64,000 nt of DNA from Opitutia bacterium. Lineage in GTDB: Bacteria > Verrucomicrobiota > Verrucomicrobiia > Opitutales > Opitutaceae. Below the pieces are notes generated by a model. It saw only the letters and a list, made by a program, of their open reading frames with translations. It was not told where the DNA came from and ran no database searches. The first letter of the stretch is position 1. Each line of letters begins with the position of its first letter. The stretch spans positions 80,601 to 144,600 of the forward strand of contig CANJCM010000001.1 in the NCBI GenBank assembly GCA_947472765.1, given 5' to 3'. Below, piece after piece: positions 29,205 through 39,095 of this stretch. The position numbers were made by a program, and so were the translations under genes.

Positions 29205-29945
29205 TTACTTCTTCGGGACTGTGACCGACTTCGGCGGGGAGAAGGTCTCGGCGGTCGTGGACGGATTCGGTTCGATTTGTTCGATCGTGAGCAACTGCGT
29301 CACCTTGCCGTCCACGATGGTTTTGACCTCGTGCGGCAGGAGCACGCCATTCACCGGCTGAAACTGCCCATACTGCGTGACGATCAACAACGAGCGGCCG
29401 CCGGCCGTGGTCCGCGTCTCGGTGCGAAAAACGATCAGATAGGTCTCCGGATCGAGCAGGACTTCGAAGGACTCCGCGAGCTTGTGGGTCACGAGGATCC
29501 GGCGGTACTTCCGACCGTCGACCGTGGCGTCGCCGGCCAGCTCCAGCACATACCCACGGGCCGCACCGGCCACGAGCGGGTCGTCGAACTCGGCGTCGGC
29601 AACGAGACGCTTCGCCGCGGCCTCGGCGATCGGCCGGTAACGCGGTGGCCAGGTGCCCGTGTCGAACTCCCAGGGCGCGTCCACGCCGTCGTAACCCTGA
29701 ACGAGGGTCCGCCCGCCGGCCTGTGTCTCCATCCGCACGAGGTTGGGTCGCGCCGCAATAATCGTAAAATGCACCTTCTGCGCCCCGCTTGTGACGCTCC
29801 CGGAGGCCCGGAAGGCCTTCAAGGCGTCGATGCGTTCGGTTCCTCCCATCACGGCCAGATGAATTTGCACCAGTTCCTCCGCGGTCTCCGCGCGCAAACC
29901 TGCGGCCAGAAAGGCCAACACGAAGCAACTGAGCAACGAACGCAT
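29205..29945 (-). CDS. Exported outer-membrane lipoprotein-sorting-like protein
   Basis: Signal peptide MRSLLSCFVLAFLAAGLRA; LolA/DUF4292-like sequence (GYDGVDAPWEFDTG, LLDPETYLIVFRTETRT, LLPHEVKTIVDGK). Confidence 0.72.
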   Translation of the reverse strand: MRSLLSCFVLAFLAAGLRAETAEELVQIHLAVMGGTERIDALKAFRASGSVTSGAQKVHFTIIAARPNLVRMETQAGGRTLVQGYDGVDAPWEFDTGTWPPRYRPIAEAAAKRLVADAEFDDPLVAGAARGYVLELAGDATVDGRKYRRILVTHKLAESFEVLLDPETYLIVFRTETRTTAGGRSLLIVTQYGQFQPVNGVLLPHEVKTIVDGKVTQLLTIEQIEPNPSTTAETFSPPKSVTVPKK

Positions 29946-30076
29946 GCCCCACCCTGCGCGACGTCCGGCCCGGGGGACAAGCCATCGCTTCATGCCCGGG
30001 GGCGTTCGCCGGGCCGGCGATTTGCCGACCGGGAAATGAGTGGCGAAAAGCCGGACGCGCTCCAACTTCCGGCACC

Positions 30077-30904
30077 GTGCCCGGCGACGTCATCCGCATC
30101 CTTTCGGATATTCACTTTGGCGACCGCGCCAGCCTCGTCGGCCGACTCGGACAGCTTCGCCCGCTCTTTGACGGGATTGATCGACTCGTCCTCAACGGGG
30201 ACACCCTCGACACCCGACCCGGGCCGAACCCGGAACACTCGACTGCGTGTCGGGATGAGGTACTCGACTTCTTCCCGCGATCCGTGCCCACCGTCACATA
30301 CCTCACGGGCAACCACGACGCTGACCTGTCCCCCCATCATCGACTCGACCTCGCCCGCGGGCAGGTCTTCGTGACGCACGGAGACATTGTCTTCGAGAAC
30401 ATCGTTCCCTGGAGCAACGACGCCGCGCTGATCGGCGAGCGCATCGCCACCCAGCTCGCCGCGGCACCGGCGTCCGAACGCGAGGAACTCGATCGCCGCC
30501 TCTTCATCTGGCGCCAGGTCGCGGCCTCCATCCCCCAACGCCACCAGTCCGAGCGCCACGGGTTGAAGCATCTGATGCGTTATGTCGCGGACACGGCCTG
30601 GCCGCCCACCCGCGTCCTGCGCGTGCTGCAGGCCTGGCGCAACGAACCCCGGCTGGCGGCGGCTCTGGCGCGCCGGCACCGGCCAACGGCCCGCTATGTG
30701 GTGACGGGGCACATCCATCGCCCGGGCATCTGGCGGGATCCGAACGGAGTGATTGTGATCAACACCGGCTCCTACACGCCGCCGCTGGGCGCCACCTGCG
30801 TCGATCTGACGCCCGGCCGGCTGCTCGTGCGGAGCGTGAAGCGCCAACGCGGCGAGTTTCGCCCGGGACGCGTGCTCGCGGAGTTTCCGCTGGCGGAATC
30901 CTGA
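30077..30904 (+). CDS. Metallophosphoesterase (UDP-2,3-diacylglucosamine hydrolase-like)
   Basis: ILSDIHFGD, LVLNGDTLD, YLTGNHD, FVTHGDI, VVTGHIHRPGI motifs. Confidence 0.92.
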   Translation: MPGDVIRILSDIHFGDRASLVGRLGQLRPLFDGIDRLVLNGDTLDTRPGPNPEHSTACRDEVLDFFPRSVPTVTYLTGNHDADLSPHHRLDLARGQVFVTHGDIVFENIVPWSNDAALIGERIATQLAAAPASEREELDRRLFIWRQVAASIPQRHQSERHGLKHLMRYVADTAWPPTRVLRVLQAWRNEPRLAAALARRHRPTARYVVTGHIHRPGIWRDPNGVIVINTGSYTPPLGATCVDLTPGRLLVRSVKRQRGEFRPGRVLAEFPLAES

Positions 30905-30928
30905 CGCCCGGCGATTGTCCGTCTCTCA

Positions 30929-31231
30929 ATGAGCATCGAGTTCGGCTGGTGGAACAAGGACGAGGACGGGAAGAAATTCCAAATCAATGCGGCCGTTCAT
31001 GGCCGCAACATCGAGTGGACGCGCAAGCAGGGTCACCACACCTCGTGGGAGCCGCACACCCCGAACGACGAGGACCGCGCCCGATTGATCGAGGAGGCCT
31101 CCCGCCGTGTTCCGCGCCGGCTGATTTCCCAAAAGCAGTTCGATGAGATCAAGCGGCTCAGCGAGAACGAGGGACCGGGCTACATTCCAGGGCGGAACAA
31201 CTACGTGCCGCCGGGCGCCGATCCCAAATAA
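30929..31231 (+). CDS. Small hypothetical protein
   Basis: 100 aa with coding-like composition, between two clear genes on the same strand. Confidence 0.65.
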   Translation: MSIEFGWWNKDEDGKKFQINAAVHGRNIEWTRKQGHHTSWEPHTPNDEDRARLIEEASRRVPRRLISQKQFDEIKRLSENEGPGYIPGRNNYVPPGADPK

Positions 31232-31257
31232 GGACGAAGCCGGCGGTTCCAATTTGC

Positions 31258-31818
31258 ATGAGCGTACCGATGGAGATGTTCGATGTCGTCAACGAGCGCG
31301 ATGAGGTGATTGGGCGCGCGTCGCGCCGCGAAGTTCACGCCACAGGACTCTGGCACCGGGCCGTCCATGTGCTGGTCTTCGATTCGCAGGGGCGGGTGTT
31401 CCTGCAGAAGCGATCGATGCTCAAGGACCTGTCACCGGGTATCTGGGACTCGTCCTGCTCCGGGCACCTTGATGCGGGCGAGGACTACGACACCGCCGCG
31501 GTTCGCGAACTCGCCGAGGAGATTGGCATCCAGATCAGCGCGGCTCCCGAACGCTGGTTTCGGATCAGCGCCTGCGTGGAAACCGGCTGGGAGTTCGTCT
31601 GGGTATACCGGCTTGACCACGACGGGCCGCTCACGCTTGAGCCAAAGGAAATCCAGTACGGCGAGTGGGTGCTGCCCGGGGAAGTTACGACCCGGATGGC
31701 GGCACAGCCGGCGGAATTCTGTCCGTCCGTGAAGCTGCTCTGGCCGCTGGCGGCCGAACGCCTCGGCGACGTGGTCAAAAATCAGACAGGAAAGACCCCA
31801 TCGCTAAGCCCGGGTTGA
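31258..31818 (+). CDS. Nudix hydrolase (YfcD/IPP isomerase-like)
   Basis: FDVVNERDEVIGRASRREVH, CSGHLDAGEDYDTAAVRELAEEIGI. Confidence 0.93.
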   Translation: MSVPMEMFDVVNERDEVIGRASRREVHATGLWHRAVHVLVFDSQGRVFLQKRSMLKDLSPGIWDSSCSGHLDAGEDYDTAAVRELAEEIGIQISAAPERWFRISACVETGWEFVWVYRLDHDGPLTLEPKEIQYGEWVLPGEVTTRMAAQPAEFCPSVKLLWPLAAERLGDVVKNQTGKTPSLSPG

Positions 31819-31835
31819 ACGACAGGCTCTCCACG

Positions 31836-32633
31836 ATGAAATCCGGCGCGCTCCTCAAGCAAAAGATCAACAGCCAGCAGCCCACCTACGGCGTGATGGC
31901 GACGTTCCACTTCTGGCCGGGCTTGGTCGAGATCGCGATGCGGGCCGGCCTCGATTACCTCATCATCGATCTCGAGCACCTGACGCATCAGCAGGAAATG
32001 GTCGCCGACGCGTGCGCCATTGGCCGCCGCGAAAATTTCCCCATCCTGATTCGTCCCCCCGCCGCCGAGTTCACGCCCATCCGACTCGCCTTGGATCTCG
32101 GCCCGTGCGGTCTGCTCATCCCCTACGTGCAGGATCTCGCGATGATGGACGAGATTCGCGATGCGGTTTACCTGAAGCCCCGCGGCCGCCGCCGCCCGGG
32201 CGGTCCCGGCAACCTCTGGATGAAGGACTACCACTACGAGACCTGGAAGACGGAGTTTGAAGACGACCTCGTGATCCTGCCGCAGATCGAGAGCAAGATT
32301 GGCCTCGCGAACGTGGATGCCATCGCGCGCCATCCAGTCACAACGGCCATCGCGGTCGGACCGTACGATTTGTCCGCCGACCTCGGCGTCTGCTGGAAGC
32401 CCGAGAGTCCCGAACTCACCGGCGCGATCAAAAAGATCCGCGACGCCGGACACGCCGCGGGCAAGAACATGTGGATGATCGGCGACGGACCCTCGCTCAA
32501 GCAGCAGGGCTTCTCCTTCCTCTGCCTGACGGAGCCGATCATGTTTCTCGCCGCCTCGCTCGGACAACTCGTCGCGCGGACGAAGTCGAGCACGGCCCCG
32601 AGCACGCCGCCGCCGGCGCTGCCTTTGCCCTGA
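31836..32633 (+). CDS. HpcH/HpaI aldolase/citrate lyase family protein
   Basis: GLDYLIIDLEHLTHQQEM, ILIRPP, GLLIPYVQDLAMM, AIAVGPYDLSADLG. Confidence 0.92.
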   Translation: MKSGALLKQKINSQQPTYGVMATFHFWPGLVEIAMRAGLDYLIIDLEHLTHQQEMVADACAIGRRENFPILIRPPAAEFTPIRLALDLGPCGLLIPYVQDLAMMDEIRDAVYLKPRGRRRPGGPGNLWMKDYHYETWKTEFEDDLVILPQIESKIGLANVDAIARHPVTTAIAVGPYDLSADLGVCWKPESPELTGAIKKIRDAGHAAGKNMWMIGDGPSLKQQGFSFLCLTEPIMFLAASLGQLVARTKSSTAPSTPPPALPLP

Positions 32634-32694
32634 GGTCAGGGCAGCGGCTCGACTGTCCCTCGAATCCCTGCCCTCACGAGACAGTGTAAAACCC

Positions 32695-32773
32695 TGTCAT
32701 TCTGAGCGCAGCGAAGAATCCACGCGTGAGTCTCCTTCGCGACCATGGATTCTTCGCTGCGCTCAGAATGACA
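32695..32773. repeat. 28-bp perfect inverted repeat, TGTCATTCTGAGCGCAGCGAAGAATCCA-N23-TGGATTCTTCGCTGCGCTCAGAATGACA
   Basis: Arms 32695-32722 and 32746-32773 are exact reverse complements. Confidence 0.95.
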
Positions 32774-32899
32774 TGAAGGGGTGTCTTTCGACTTTCCACA
32801 CCGTCTCTCACGGCAGGCCACTTTCGAGTCGCATCGGCCCGCGGGCGGGCGCAGCCCAGACATTTCGACCGGCCGCTGAAGATCAGGACCGGCCGGCCC

Positions 32900-33889
32900 T
32901 CACTGCGCGTGGAACCGCGCCTGCAACGCGATCGCGTTGTCCCGAAAGATCCGCCGGACGTCGGCCTGCCCCAGCCCGACTTGCCGGCACGCTTCACGCA
33001 GCGAGAGCAGCGACTCGATCCCGATGTAGGTCATCTCAGGCGCCTTGTTCTCCTCGGCGTAAAGCCAGAGCATCTGATTTCCCGTCGTCACGCAGCGCCC
33101 GCGTAAATGGCTGATTGGATAGTCCGAACCATAAAGCACGCGTCCCGGCCCGAGGACCTCGAGCGCAAATCGCATGCCTTCGGATTCCGTGATGGCCGAC
33201 GTGTCGACGCAGATGTTCGGGCGGTGAGCCAGCGCGCTCAGTCCGCGCACCGTCCGGTGATTGAACGACCGCGCCACATGGGCGAGCACCGCCTGGCAAT
33301 TGGGATACTTCTCGCTCAGCCGCAGCAGCGAGTCGCGGTTCACGGGATCCGACACCGATGCATCCCGCATCAGATGGATCATCATGATCGCGCCGTGGCG
33401 ATCGCATTGCTGCCACATCCATTCCGGGGCGAATTCCTCGAGGGCGACCTGGGACGTGTCCGCCCGGCCGACGTAGAAATGATAGGGCTTCAGGCCGCGG
33501 CAGATTCCCGCCGCCATCGCCTCCTCGGTGGAACGCGGATCATCCGTCGGAGCAACAATCGCGAGCCCGCCGGCCTGGAAGGACTCCGGCTGGTCCGCGA
33601 TCTCCGCGTACATCCAGCGATTCACCGCCAGCCGATCGTGTTGCCGCGAGGGGAACGGAAAGAACAGCGCCTCCGTCACCCGGCCCGGCAGGATGAGCTC
33701 CATCGCCGCGCGATAGCTCGCCGGGCTGATTGTCAGGCCCTGCAGGTGGGCGCCGAGCGTGCTCGGAACGTAACCCGACGGCTCGAGCACGTGCGCATGG
33801 ATGTCGTGGACCTTCGCCGGGACGAAGCCGTCAATCGCCTCGGCCCGCAAGGCGAGGTCCAACGCGTTCAATTCCGTCTCAAGTTTCAT
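32900..33889 (-). CDS. Amidohydrolase family protein (Amidohydro_2-like)
   Basis: KVHDIHAHVLEPSGY, MMIHLMRD, CQAVLAHVARSFN, NICVDTSAITES, RVLYGSDYPISHLRG. Confidence 0.92.
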   Translation of the reverse strand: MKLETELNALDLALRAEAIDGFVPAKVHDIHAHVLEPSGYVPSTLGAHLQGLTISPASYRAAMELILPGRVTEALFFPFPSRQHDRLAVNRWMYAEIADQPESFQAGGLAIVAPTDDPRSTEEAMAAGICRGLKPYHFYVGRADTSQVALEEFAPEWMWQQCDRHGAIMMIHLMRDASVSDPVNRDSLLRLSEKYPNCQAVLAHVARSFNHRTVRGLSALAHRPNICVDTSAITESEGMRFALEVLGPGRVLYGSDYPISHLRGRCVTTGNQMLWLYAEENKAPEMTYIGIESLLSLREACRQVGLGQADVRRIFRDNAIALQARFHAQ

Positions 33890-33931
33890 GGGCGATAAAA
33901 TTGTCGGGGTATCCGTGCAGGAGTTCGTCGC

Positions 33932-34951
33932 TCACGGGCCCGGCCTGGCCAGAACGCGCGAGGGTTCCTGATTCGGCTGCACCGCGGTCCACAAATCCGT
34001 CCGCGCCCCCGTCTCCGCCGCCGCCAGCGTCGCGAGGCCGTGCTGGTATTCCTCGTAACTGTGAGTCCAAGGCGCCCGGCCCTGAATGGCGTCAACGAAG
34101 GCCCCGATTTCGGCCGCATACGTCGCCTCGATCACCTGACCAAGGACCCCGTGTTGCTGCACCGTTTCCGGCGTGTTCGCACCGTGAAGGACAATTTCGC
34201 CGCGGTTGATGTCCCACACCACGGTGCCATTCGCGCCAAACGCCCAGCCGCGCCGGAAATCGTGCGGACAACCCATGGTGACAGTCACCTGCCCCGTGCC
34301 GCCGTGCTCGAGCTGCATCTGCAGACTCCAGGTGTCCTCGAAACTGCCCGGGCGCGGGTTGAACTGGTTGAAGCCACCCGCCACGCGCTTCGCCGGACCG
34401 AAGAGCCGGGCGAGCCAGGCAAGTTCGAAGGGCACCATCTCCCGCGCCGGAGCGGTGTCGCGATGCCGGCCGTAATACTCAATTCCCTCACCCGGGTGCC
34501 AGCCGTTCATCTCGCCCGCGAGGGTGAACTGATAACCGAGCAGCGGGCCGATCGTGGCCGGAACCACTTCGACCAGCGCCTTGAAAACCGGCAGAAACGA
34601 AAACGTCAGCGACGGCGCGCACACCAGATTCGGATGCTGCGCGGTTCGACTGGCGGCACCGTAACTCCAGATGTCGGCCTCGACGAAGTGGTGGATGCCC
34701 CGGTCCAGGGCAAGATCGACGAGCGGTCCCTTGGTCCCTGGCGGCGTGGAAATGACCAGGGCCTCCGGCGCCCAGTCGAGGGCGGCGGCCATGGTCGGAA
34801 ACGTGGCCACGCCGAAACGCGACTCCGCGGACTGGCGACGATCGGGCCGGCCATCAAACGCCCGGACCTCGACGTCCGGCCGGCGGGACAGATCCCGCAT
34901 CCGTCGCGAACCCATCGAGCCGCAACCCAGTTGGAGAATTCGACGCTTCAT
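33932..34951 (-). CDS. Gfo/Idh/MocA family oxidoreductase
   Basis: RILQLGCGSMGSRRMRDL Rossmann start, APEALVISTPPGTK. Confidence 0.88.
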   Translation of the reverse strand: MKRRILQLGCGSMGSRRMRDLSRRPDVEVRAFDGRPDRRQSAESRFGVATFPTMAAALDWAPEALVISTPPGTKGPLVDLALDRGIHHFVEADIWSYGAASRTAQHPNLVCAPSLTFSFLPVFKALVEVVPATIGPLLGYQFTLAGEMNGWHPGEGIEYYGRHRDTAPAREMVPFELAWLARLFGPAKRVAGGFNQFNPRPGSFEDTWSLQMQLEHGGTGQVTVTMGCPHDFRRGWAFGANGTVVWDINRGEIVLHGANTPETVQQHGVLGQVIEATYAAEIGAFVDAIQGRAPWTHSYEEYQHGLATLAAAETGARTDLWTAVQPNQEPSRVLARPGP

Positions 34952-34957
34952 GGTTAA

Positions 34958-36307
34958 TCAGGTGAGACGGGCGAAGCCGCTCTGCGCGACCGGGCCGCGG
35001 AGGGCCGTGAGCACCGTGCCGCGATCGAGGTGCTGGCGGATCACCCCAAAGACCTCTTCGACCGCGCCAAGGTAGCGGGCGATGAGATCGGGCTTGTGGG
35101 CATAGGTGGGATAAAATCCGGCGGCCGCGAGATAGCCGCGGTCCAACATTTCCTGGGTGAAGAGCGTCATGACCGCCCGGCTGAGTTCGCCCGCATCGAA
35201 GCTGAGGATACAGAGCGCAGGGATGCCGATGACCTTCGCGGGTGCACCGGTGCGGGCCGCGGCGGCTGCCCAGCCGGTGCGAACGAGCGTTCCGATTTCG
35301 CCGACGTGCTTCGCCACGTCGAGCTGCTGGAGCCGCGCGAGCGTCGCCACCGCCGCCGTCGGCCCCACGGCCTCCGTCCAATAGGTGCTGCTGATGAACG
35401 TGGCCTGCGCCGAGTCCATCACCGCGTCTCGGCCGATGATGGCGGACATCGGGAAGCCGTTCGAAAGCGCCTTCGCGAAGACGGCGATGTCGGGATTGAC
35501 GCCCATCGTGAGGTGCATGCCGCCGAAGTTACTCCGCCACCCGGCGGTGATTTCGTCGAAGATCAGGATCGCGCCCGTCTCGTCCGCCAGAGCACGAACC
35601 CGCTCGAGAAATCCATTCGTCGGCGCGTCGTAGCGCCGCGGTTCCATCACGATGGCGGCGAGTTCCGAGCGGTGGGCCGCGACGATCTTTTCCAGTTCCT
35701 CGATGTGGTTGAAGCGGAAAGGAAGGGCACTCCCGAGCAGCGCGCGCGGCACGCCACTGGGATCGAGCCCGGGCAACAGGTGCCCGTTGAGCGCATCAGT
35801 CTGCCCAAGGTTGGCGGCAAGATACCAGTCGCTCCAGCCATGGTACCCGCAGAAGGCCACCACGCCGCGTCGCGTATGCGCCCGCGCAATGCGGACAGCA
35901 ATCGACATGGCTTCGCCGCCGGTGCGGGCATAGCGCACCTTCGAGGCCCAGGGATGGATCGCGCAGAGTTGATCCGCGAGGTCGACCTCGGCCGGACAAT
36001 TCAGCGTACACATGCTGCCGCGGCTGATGACGTCGGTGACGGCGGCGTTGACCACTGGATCCGCGTAGCCGAGCAGGCAGGTGCCGATGCCATTTGAGGT
36101 GAAGTCGGCGTAAGGGCGATCGTCGAGGTCCCACACGGTGCAGCCCTCGGCTTTGCGGTAATAGGCGGGCCAGCCGCCGGGAAGATATTGCTCCGGGCGC
36201 TTGCCGAGGAGCTGGGCGCCACCGGGAATCCGGCGGCGGGCGCGCTGGTAAAGTTGCTGGCCTGTGCCGGCGGCGGGAGCCGGGTCGCGCGAAGAAGTGG
36301 GATTCAT
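34958..36307 (-). CDS. Class-III aminotransferase (glutamate-1-semialdehyde 2,1-aminomutase-like)
   Basis: RRIPGGAQLLGKRPEQYLPGG, VRYARTGGEAMSIAVRIAR, CGYHGWSDW, LIFDEITAGWR, AVFAKALSNGFPMSAIIG. Confidence 0.93.
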   Translation of the reverse strand: MNPTSSRDPAPAAGTGQQLYQRARRRIPGGAQLLGKRPEQYLPGGWPAYYRKAEGCTVWDLDDRPYADFTSNGIGTCLLGYADPVVNAAVTDVISRGSMCTLNCPAEVDLADQLCAIHPWASKVRYARTGGEAMSIAVRIARAHTRRGVVAFCGYHGWSDWYLAANLGQTDALNGHLLPGLDPSGVPRALLGSALPFRFNHIEELEKIVAAHRSELAAIVMEPRRYDAPTNGFLERVRALADETGAILIFDEITAGWRSNFGGMHLTMGVNPDIAVFAKALSNGFPMSAIIGRDAVMDSAQATFISSTYWTEAVGPTAAVATLARLQQLDVAKHVGEIGTLVRTGWAAAAARTGAPAKVIGIPALCILSFDAGELSRAVMTLFTQEMLDRGYLAAAGFYPTYAHKPDLIARYLGAVEEVFGVIRQHLDRGTVLTALRGPVAQSGFARLT

Positions 36308-36316
36308 GGAGAAACG

Positions 36317-37921
36317 TTAGCGGGCGTAAGAAAGCAGCAGCGAACAACCGGCGGCGAGCGGCACCAGCGCGGCAACCGTGTAGCCGAGCAGGGCGAAGGC
36401 GGATTTCCCGCGAGTGTTCCAAGTGCTGAAGTAAACGCCGGTGCTCAAGCTCACGGCCATGGAGATGGGCGCGATCCAGAGGAACGTCACCGGCGGCGTG
36501 CCGGTCAGCACATCCCAGTACGCGACAATGATCGCGGCGGTCGTGCTGTAGGTCGCCCCGATCAGGGCGCCGAACGGCGTCGACTTGGGGACGAAGAACG
36601 CGAGGAAGAAGATCCCGAAAAGCGGACACGTGAGCAAATTCACCGTCTTGCCGGCGACTTCGAAGATATTGCCGCGCACGAGGCCGATGCCGATGGTGCC
36701 GACGACGACCAGTCCGCCGATGGCGAGCGCCAGCCAGCGGGTCAGCCGCAGTCGCTGCGCCTCGGTCGATGGCGCCAATGACGGTGAGTTTTCGATGAAG
36801 TCCTTCGAAAGGATGGCGATCAACGAATTGATGCCGGCGCTCAAGCACGACATCGCTGCGGCGAGCAGGCTCGCCACCACGAGACCGGCGACTCCCGCGG
36901 GCAGGAACTGCGTGATATAGAGCGGGAAGAAGGCGTCACCGTTGCGCTCCAAGGTCAGCCCGGCCGGGATGGACTGTGGATGCAGCCGGTAGAATCCCAT
37001 CAACGAGGCCCCGACCAGCCCAAGGATGAACGTCACGATCACGACGGCGATGCCGTTGAGAATCAGCGCGCGCCGCGCGGCGGGGGCGTCACGCGTCGTG
37101 AGGAAACGCTGCACGGCGGCCTGGTCGGATCCGATCTGTGCAATCGTGGCGACCGAGTAGTAAATCAGGGTGCCGAACACGGTGACGCGGACGTGCGGAT
37201 CGAGGCTGAAGAACGGCTGCGGCGCCCAATGCGGCTCCCAGCGTGCCGGCCACCAGGCACCGAAACCGCCCAGCTTCCACGTAATCGTGGCGATGGTCAG
37301 CAGCGCGCCGACGACCAGCAGGCAGAACTGCACCGCCTCCGTAATCATGACAGTCTTGATGCCGCCGAAGAGCGTGTAGGTCGTCGTCACGATTCCAATG
37401 GCGATGGAAATAAACGGCGCCCAGCGCGGGTCGCAGCCGGTGACGTAGACCAGCACCTTCGCCGCCGTGAAGAGGATGAGCGCCATCCAGACCAGTCGGG
37501 TGACCATGTAGGCCAGCGAACCGGTACGCCGCACGGCCAGCCCCAGCCGCGCCTCGAGCAGTTCGTAGACGCTCGTGATCGGGAGCCGCATGAAAACGGG
37601 AATCATGCCCCAGCCCACGACCAGAAGCACAAAGGGCAGCGAAATCAGGTTGGCCAGATAGACCAGAACCGGGCCGTTCTGCACATACTCTCCCGGGGTG
37701 CCGATGTAGGTGATGATGCTCGTCAGCGCGGTGAACATCGAGATGCCCGCGAGCAGCGGCGACGTGCGCCGGTTGCCGACGAAGAACTCCTCGGTCGTTC
37801 CCGACTGCCGGCTGTAGAAATAAAAACCGATTCCCAGGAGGGCTCCGGCGTAAACGACGAGCACGACCCAATCGAGTGCCGCAAACGCCAGCGGAAAAGT
37901 TAGGGGTAGGTCGGCGACCAT
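36317..37921 (-). CDS. Sodium:solute symporter (SSS family)
   Basis: Multiple TM segments; SGTTEEFFVGNRRTSPLLAGISMFTALTS, LFGGIKTVMITEAVQ, QIGSDQAAVQRFLTTRD. Confidence 0.94.
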   Translation of the reverse strand: MVADLPLTFPLAFAALDWVVLVVYAGALLGIGFYFYSRQSGTTEEFFVGNRRTSPLLAGISMFTALTSIITYIGTPGEYVQNGPVLVYLANLISLPFVLLVVGWGMIPVFMRLPITSVYELLEARLGLAVRRTGSLAYMVTRLVWMALILFTAAKVLVYVTGCDPRWAPFISIAIGIVTTTYTLFGGIKTVMITEAVQFCLLVVGALLTIATITWKLGGFGAWWPARWEPHWAPQPFFSLDPHVRVTVFGTLIYYSVATIAQIGSDQAAVQRFLTTRDAPAARRALILNGIAVVIVTFILGLVGASLMGFYRLHPQSIPAGLTLERNGDAFFPLYITQFLPAGVAGLVVASLLAAAMSCLSAGINSLIAILSKDFIENSPSLAPSTEAQRLRLTRWLALAIGGLVVVGTIGIGLVRGNIFEVAGKTVNLLTCPLFGIFFLAFFVPKSTPFGALIGATYSTTAAIIVAYWDVLTGTPPVTFLWIAPISMAVSLSTGVYFSTWNTRGKSAFALLGYTVAALVPLAAGCSLLLSYAR

Positions 37922-37982
37922 CGGATTGCTCCAGTGCCGTCGTTGACGCGGCAGAACCCAGAGCCAGTCAAACAAAATGCCG

Positions 37983-38040
37983 GAAGCGGACCGCCGGGAT
38001 CCGCGGCGTGGCGAGGGCTGCCGAGTGAAGCGGACCGCCG
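37983..38040. promoter_or_regulatory. 14-bp direct repeat (gaagcggaccgccg) in the divergent symporter/DapA-like intergenic region
   Basis: Copies at 37983-37996 and 38027-38040. Confidence 0.4.
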
Positions 38041-38117
38041 CGGAGGGAAGCTGTCACTTTATTTGTCAGCAGATGGTTCCTTTTTGAAACGAGACCGCTC
38101 GGCATCTTGGATCACGA

Positions 38118-39089
38118 ATGAAATCACTCCGTCTCGAACGAGATTCCGTGTGGTCCGCCACGCCCACTCCCTTCACGGCCGACGGTCGTGTGGATGTTGC
38201 CTCGGTGCACCGGATGATCGCCCATCATGTCGACCTCGGCGTTTCCGGCATCATGCTCGCCGGCACCTGTGGCGAGGGCCCGTGGCTCCGCGACAGCGAT
38301 CGCGAGACGCTGGCCAAGGCCGCGGTCGAGGCGGGTCGGGGCAAGCTGACGATTGCGATGCAGGTCTCGGACAACTCATGGGGCCGCGTGCTCGACAACG
38401 TCGACCGCGCCGCGTCCTGGGGTGTTGAGCTGGCCGTCGTGGCCGCGCCTTCCTTCTTCATCAACGGCACCACCAAGCGCCTCGTCTCGCATTACGTCGA
38501 GGTCGCGCGCCGCAGCTCCCTCCCGGTCGGCCTTTACGATCGCGGCACGCACAGCCCTTACGTCGTGCCGGAGTCGCACATGCCGGAAATTCTCGCCGAG
38601 CCGAACATCGTGGTGGTCAAGGACAGCGCCCAGCAGGAAAGCCGGCGCAAGGTCTACGTCGCCGCGCGGGATGCCCGTCCCAGCCTCAAGATTTTCTCCG
38701 GCTCGGAGTTCGACGTCGATGAGTTCATTGCCGCCGGTTACGACGGCGTGCTGCTCGGCGGTGGCATCTTCAATGCCGTCATGGCCCGCGAGATTATCTC
38801 GGCGGTCCGCGCCGGCGACCTCGCCCGCGGCAAGGCTGCCCAGGCCCGCATGAACGACCTCATGTACCGCGTCTATGGCGGCACCAAGATCGAGTGCTGG
38901 ATGACCGGCTTGAAGGAACTGCTCGTGCAACTTGGCGTCTTCTCGACGAACAAGAATCTCCTCGATTATCCGCTGACGCCGCAGTGCCTCGCGGAGATCA
39001 AGGGGGCGGTCACTGGCACCGATGGGCTCGGTTACCGCCAGGAGATGCTCGTCTCCAAGCGGAGCTTCACTCCTCTGGTGGCGGCCTGA
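38118..39089 (+). CDS. DapA/NanA-superfamily lyase (dihydrodipicolinate synthase family)
   Basis: GVSGIMLAGTCGEGPWLRDSDRETL, catalytic-Lys region NIVVVKDSAQQ. Confidence 0.92.
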   Translation: MKSLRLERDSVWSATPTPFTADGRVDVASVHRMIAHHVDLGVSGIMLAGTCGEGPWLRDSDRETLAKAAVEAGRGKLTIAMQVSDNSWGRVLDNVDRAASWGVELAVVAAPSFFINGTTKRLVSHYVEVARRSSLPVGLYDRGTHSPYVVPESHMPEILAEPNIVVVKDSAQQESRRKVYVAARDARPSLKIFSGSEFDVDEFIAAGYDGVLLGGGIFNAVMAREIISAVRAGDLARGKAAQARMNDLMYRVYGGTKIECWMTGLKELLVQLGVFSTNKNLLDYPLTPQCLAEIKGAVTGTDGLGYRQEMLVSKRSFTPLVAA

Positions 39090-39095
39090 ACGCCG

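Noticed and set aside
32636-32863. Small ORF with CHSERSEESMVAKETHAWILRCAQNDR
   Set aside because: Spurious translation of the 28-bp palindromic repeat
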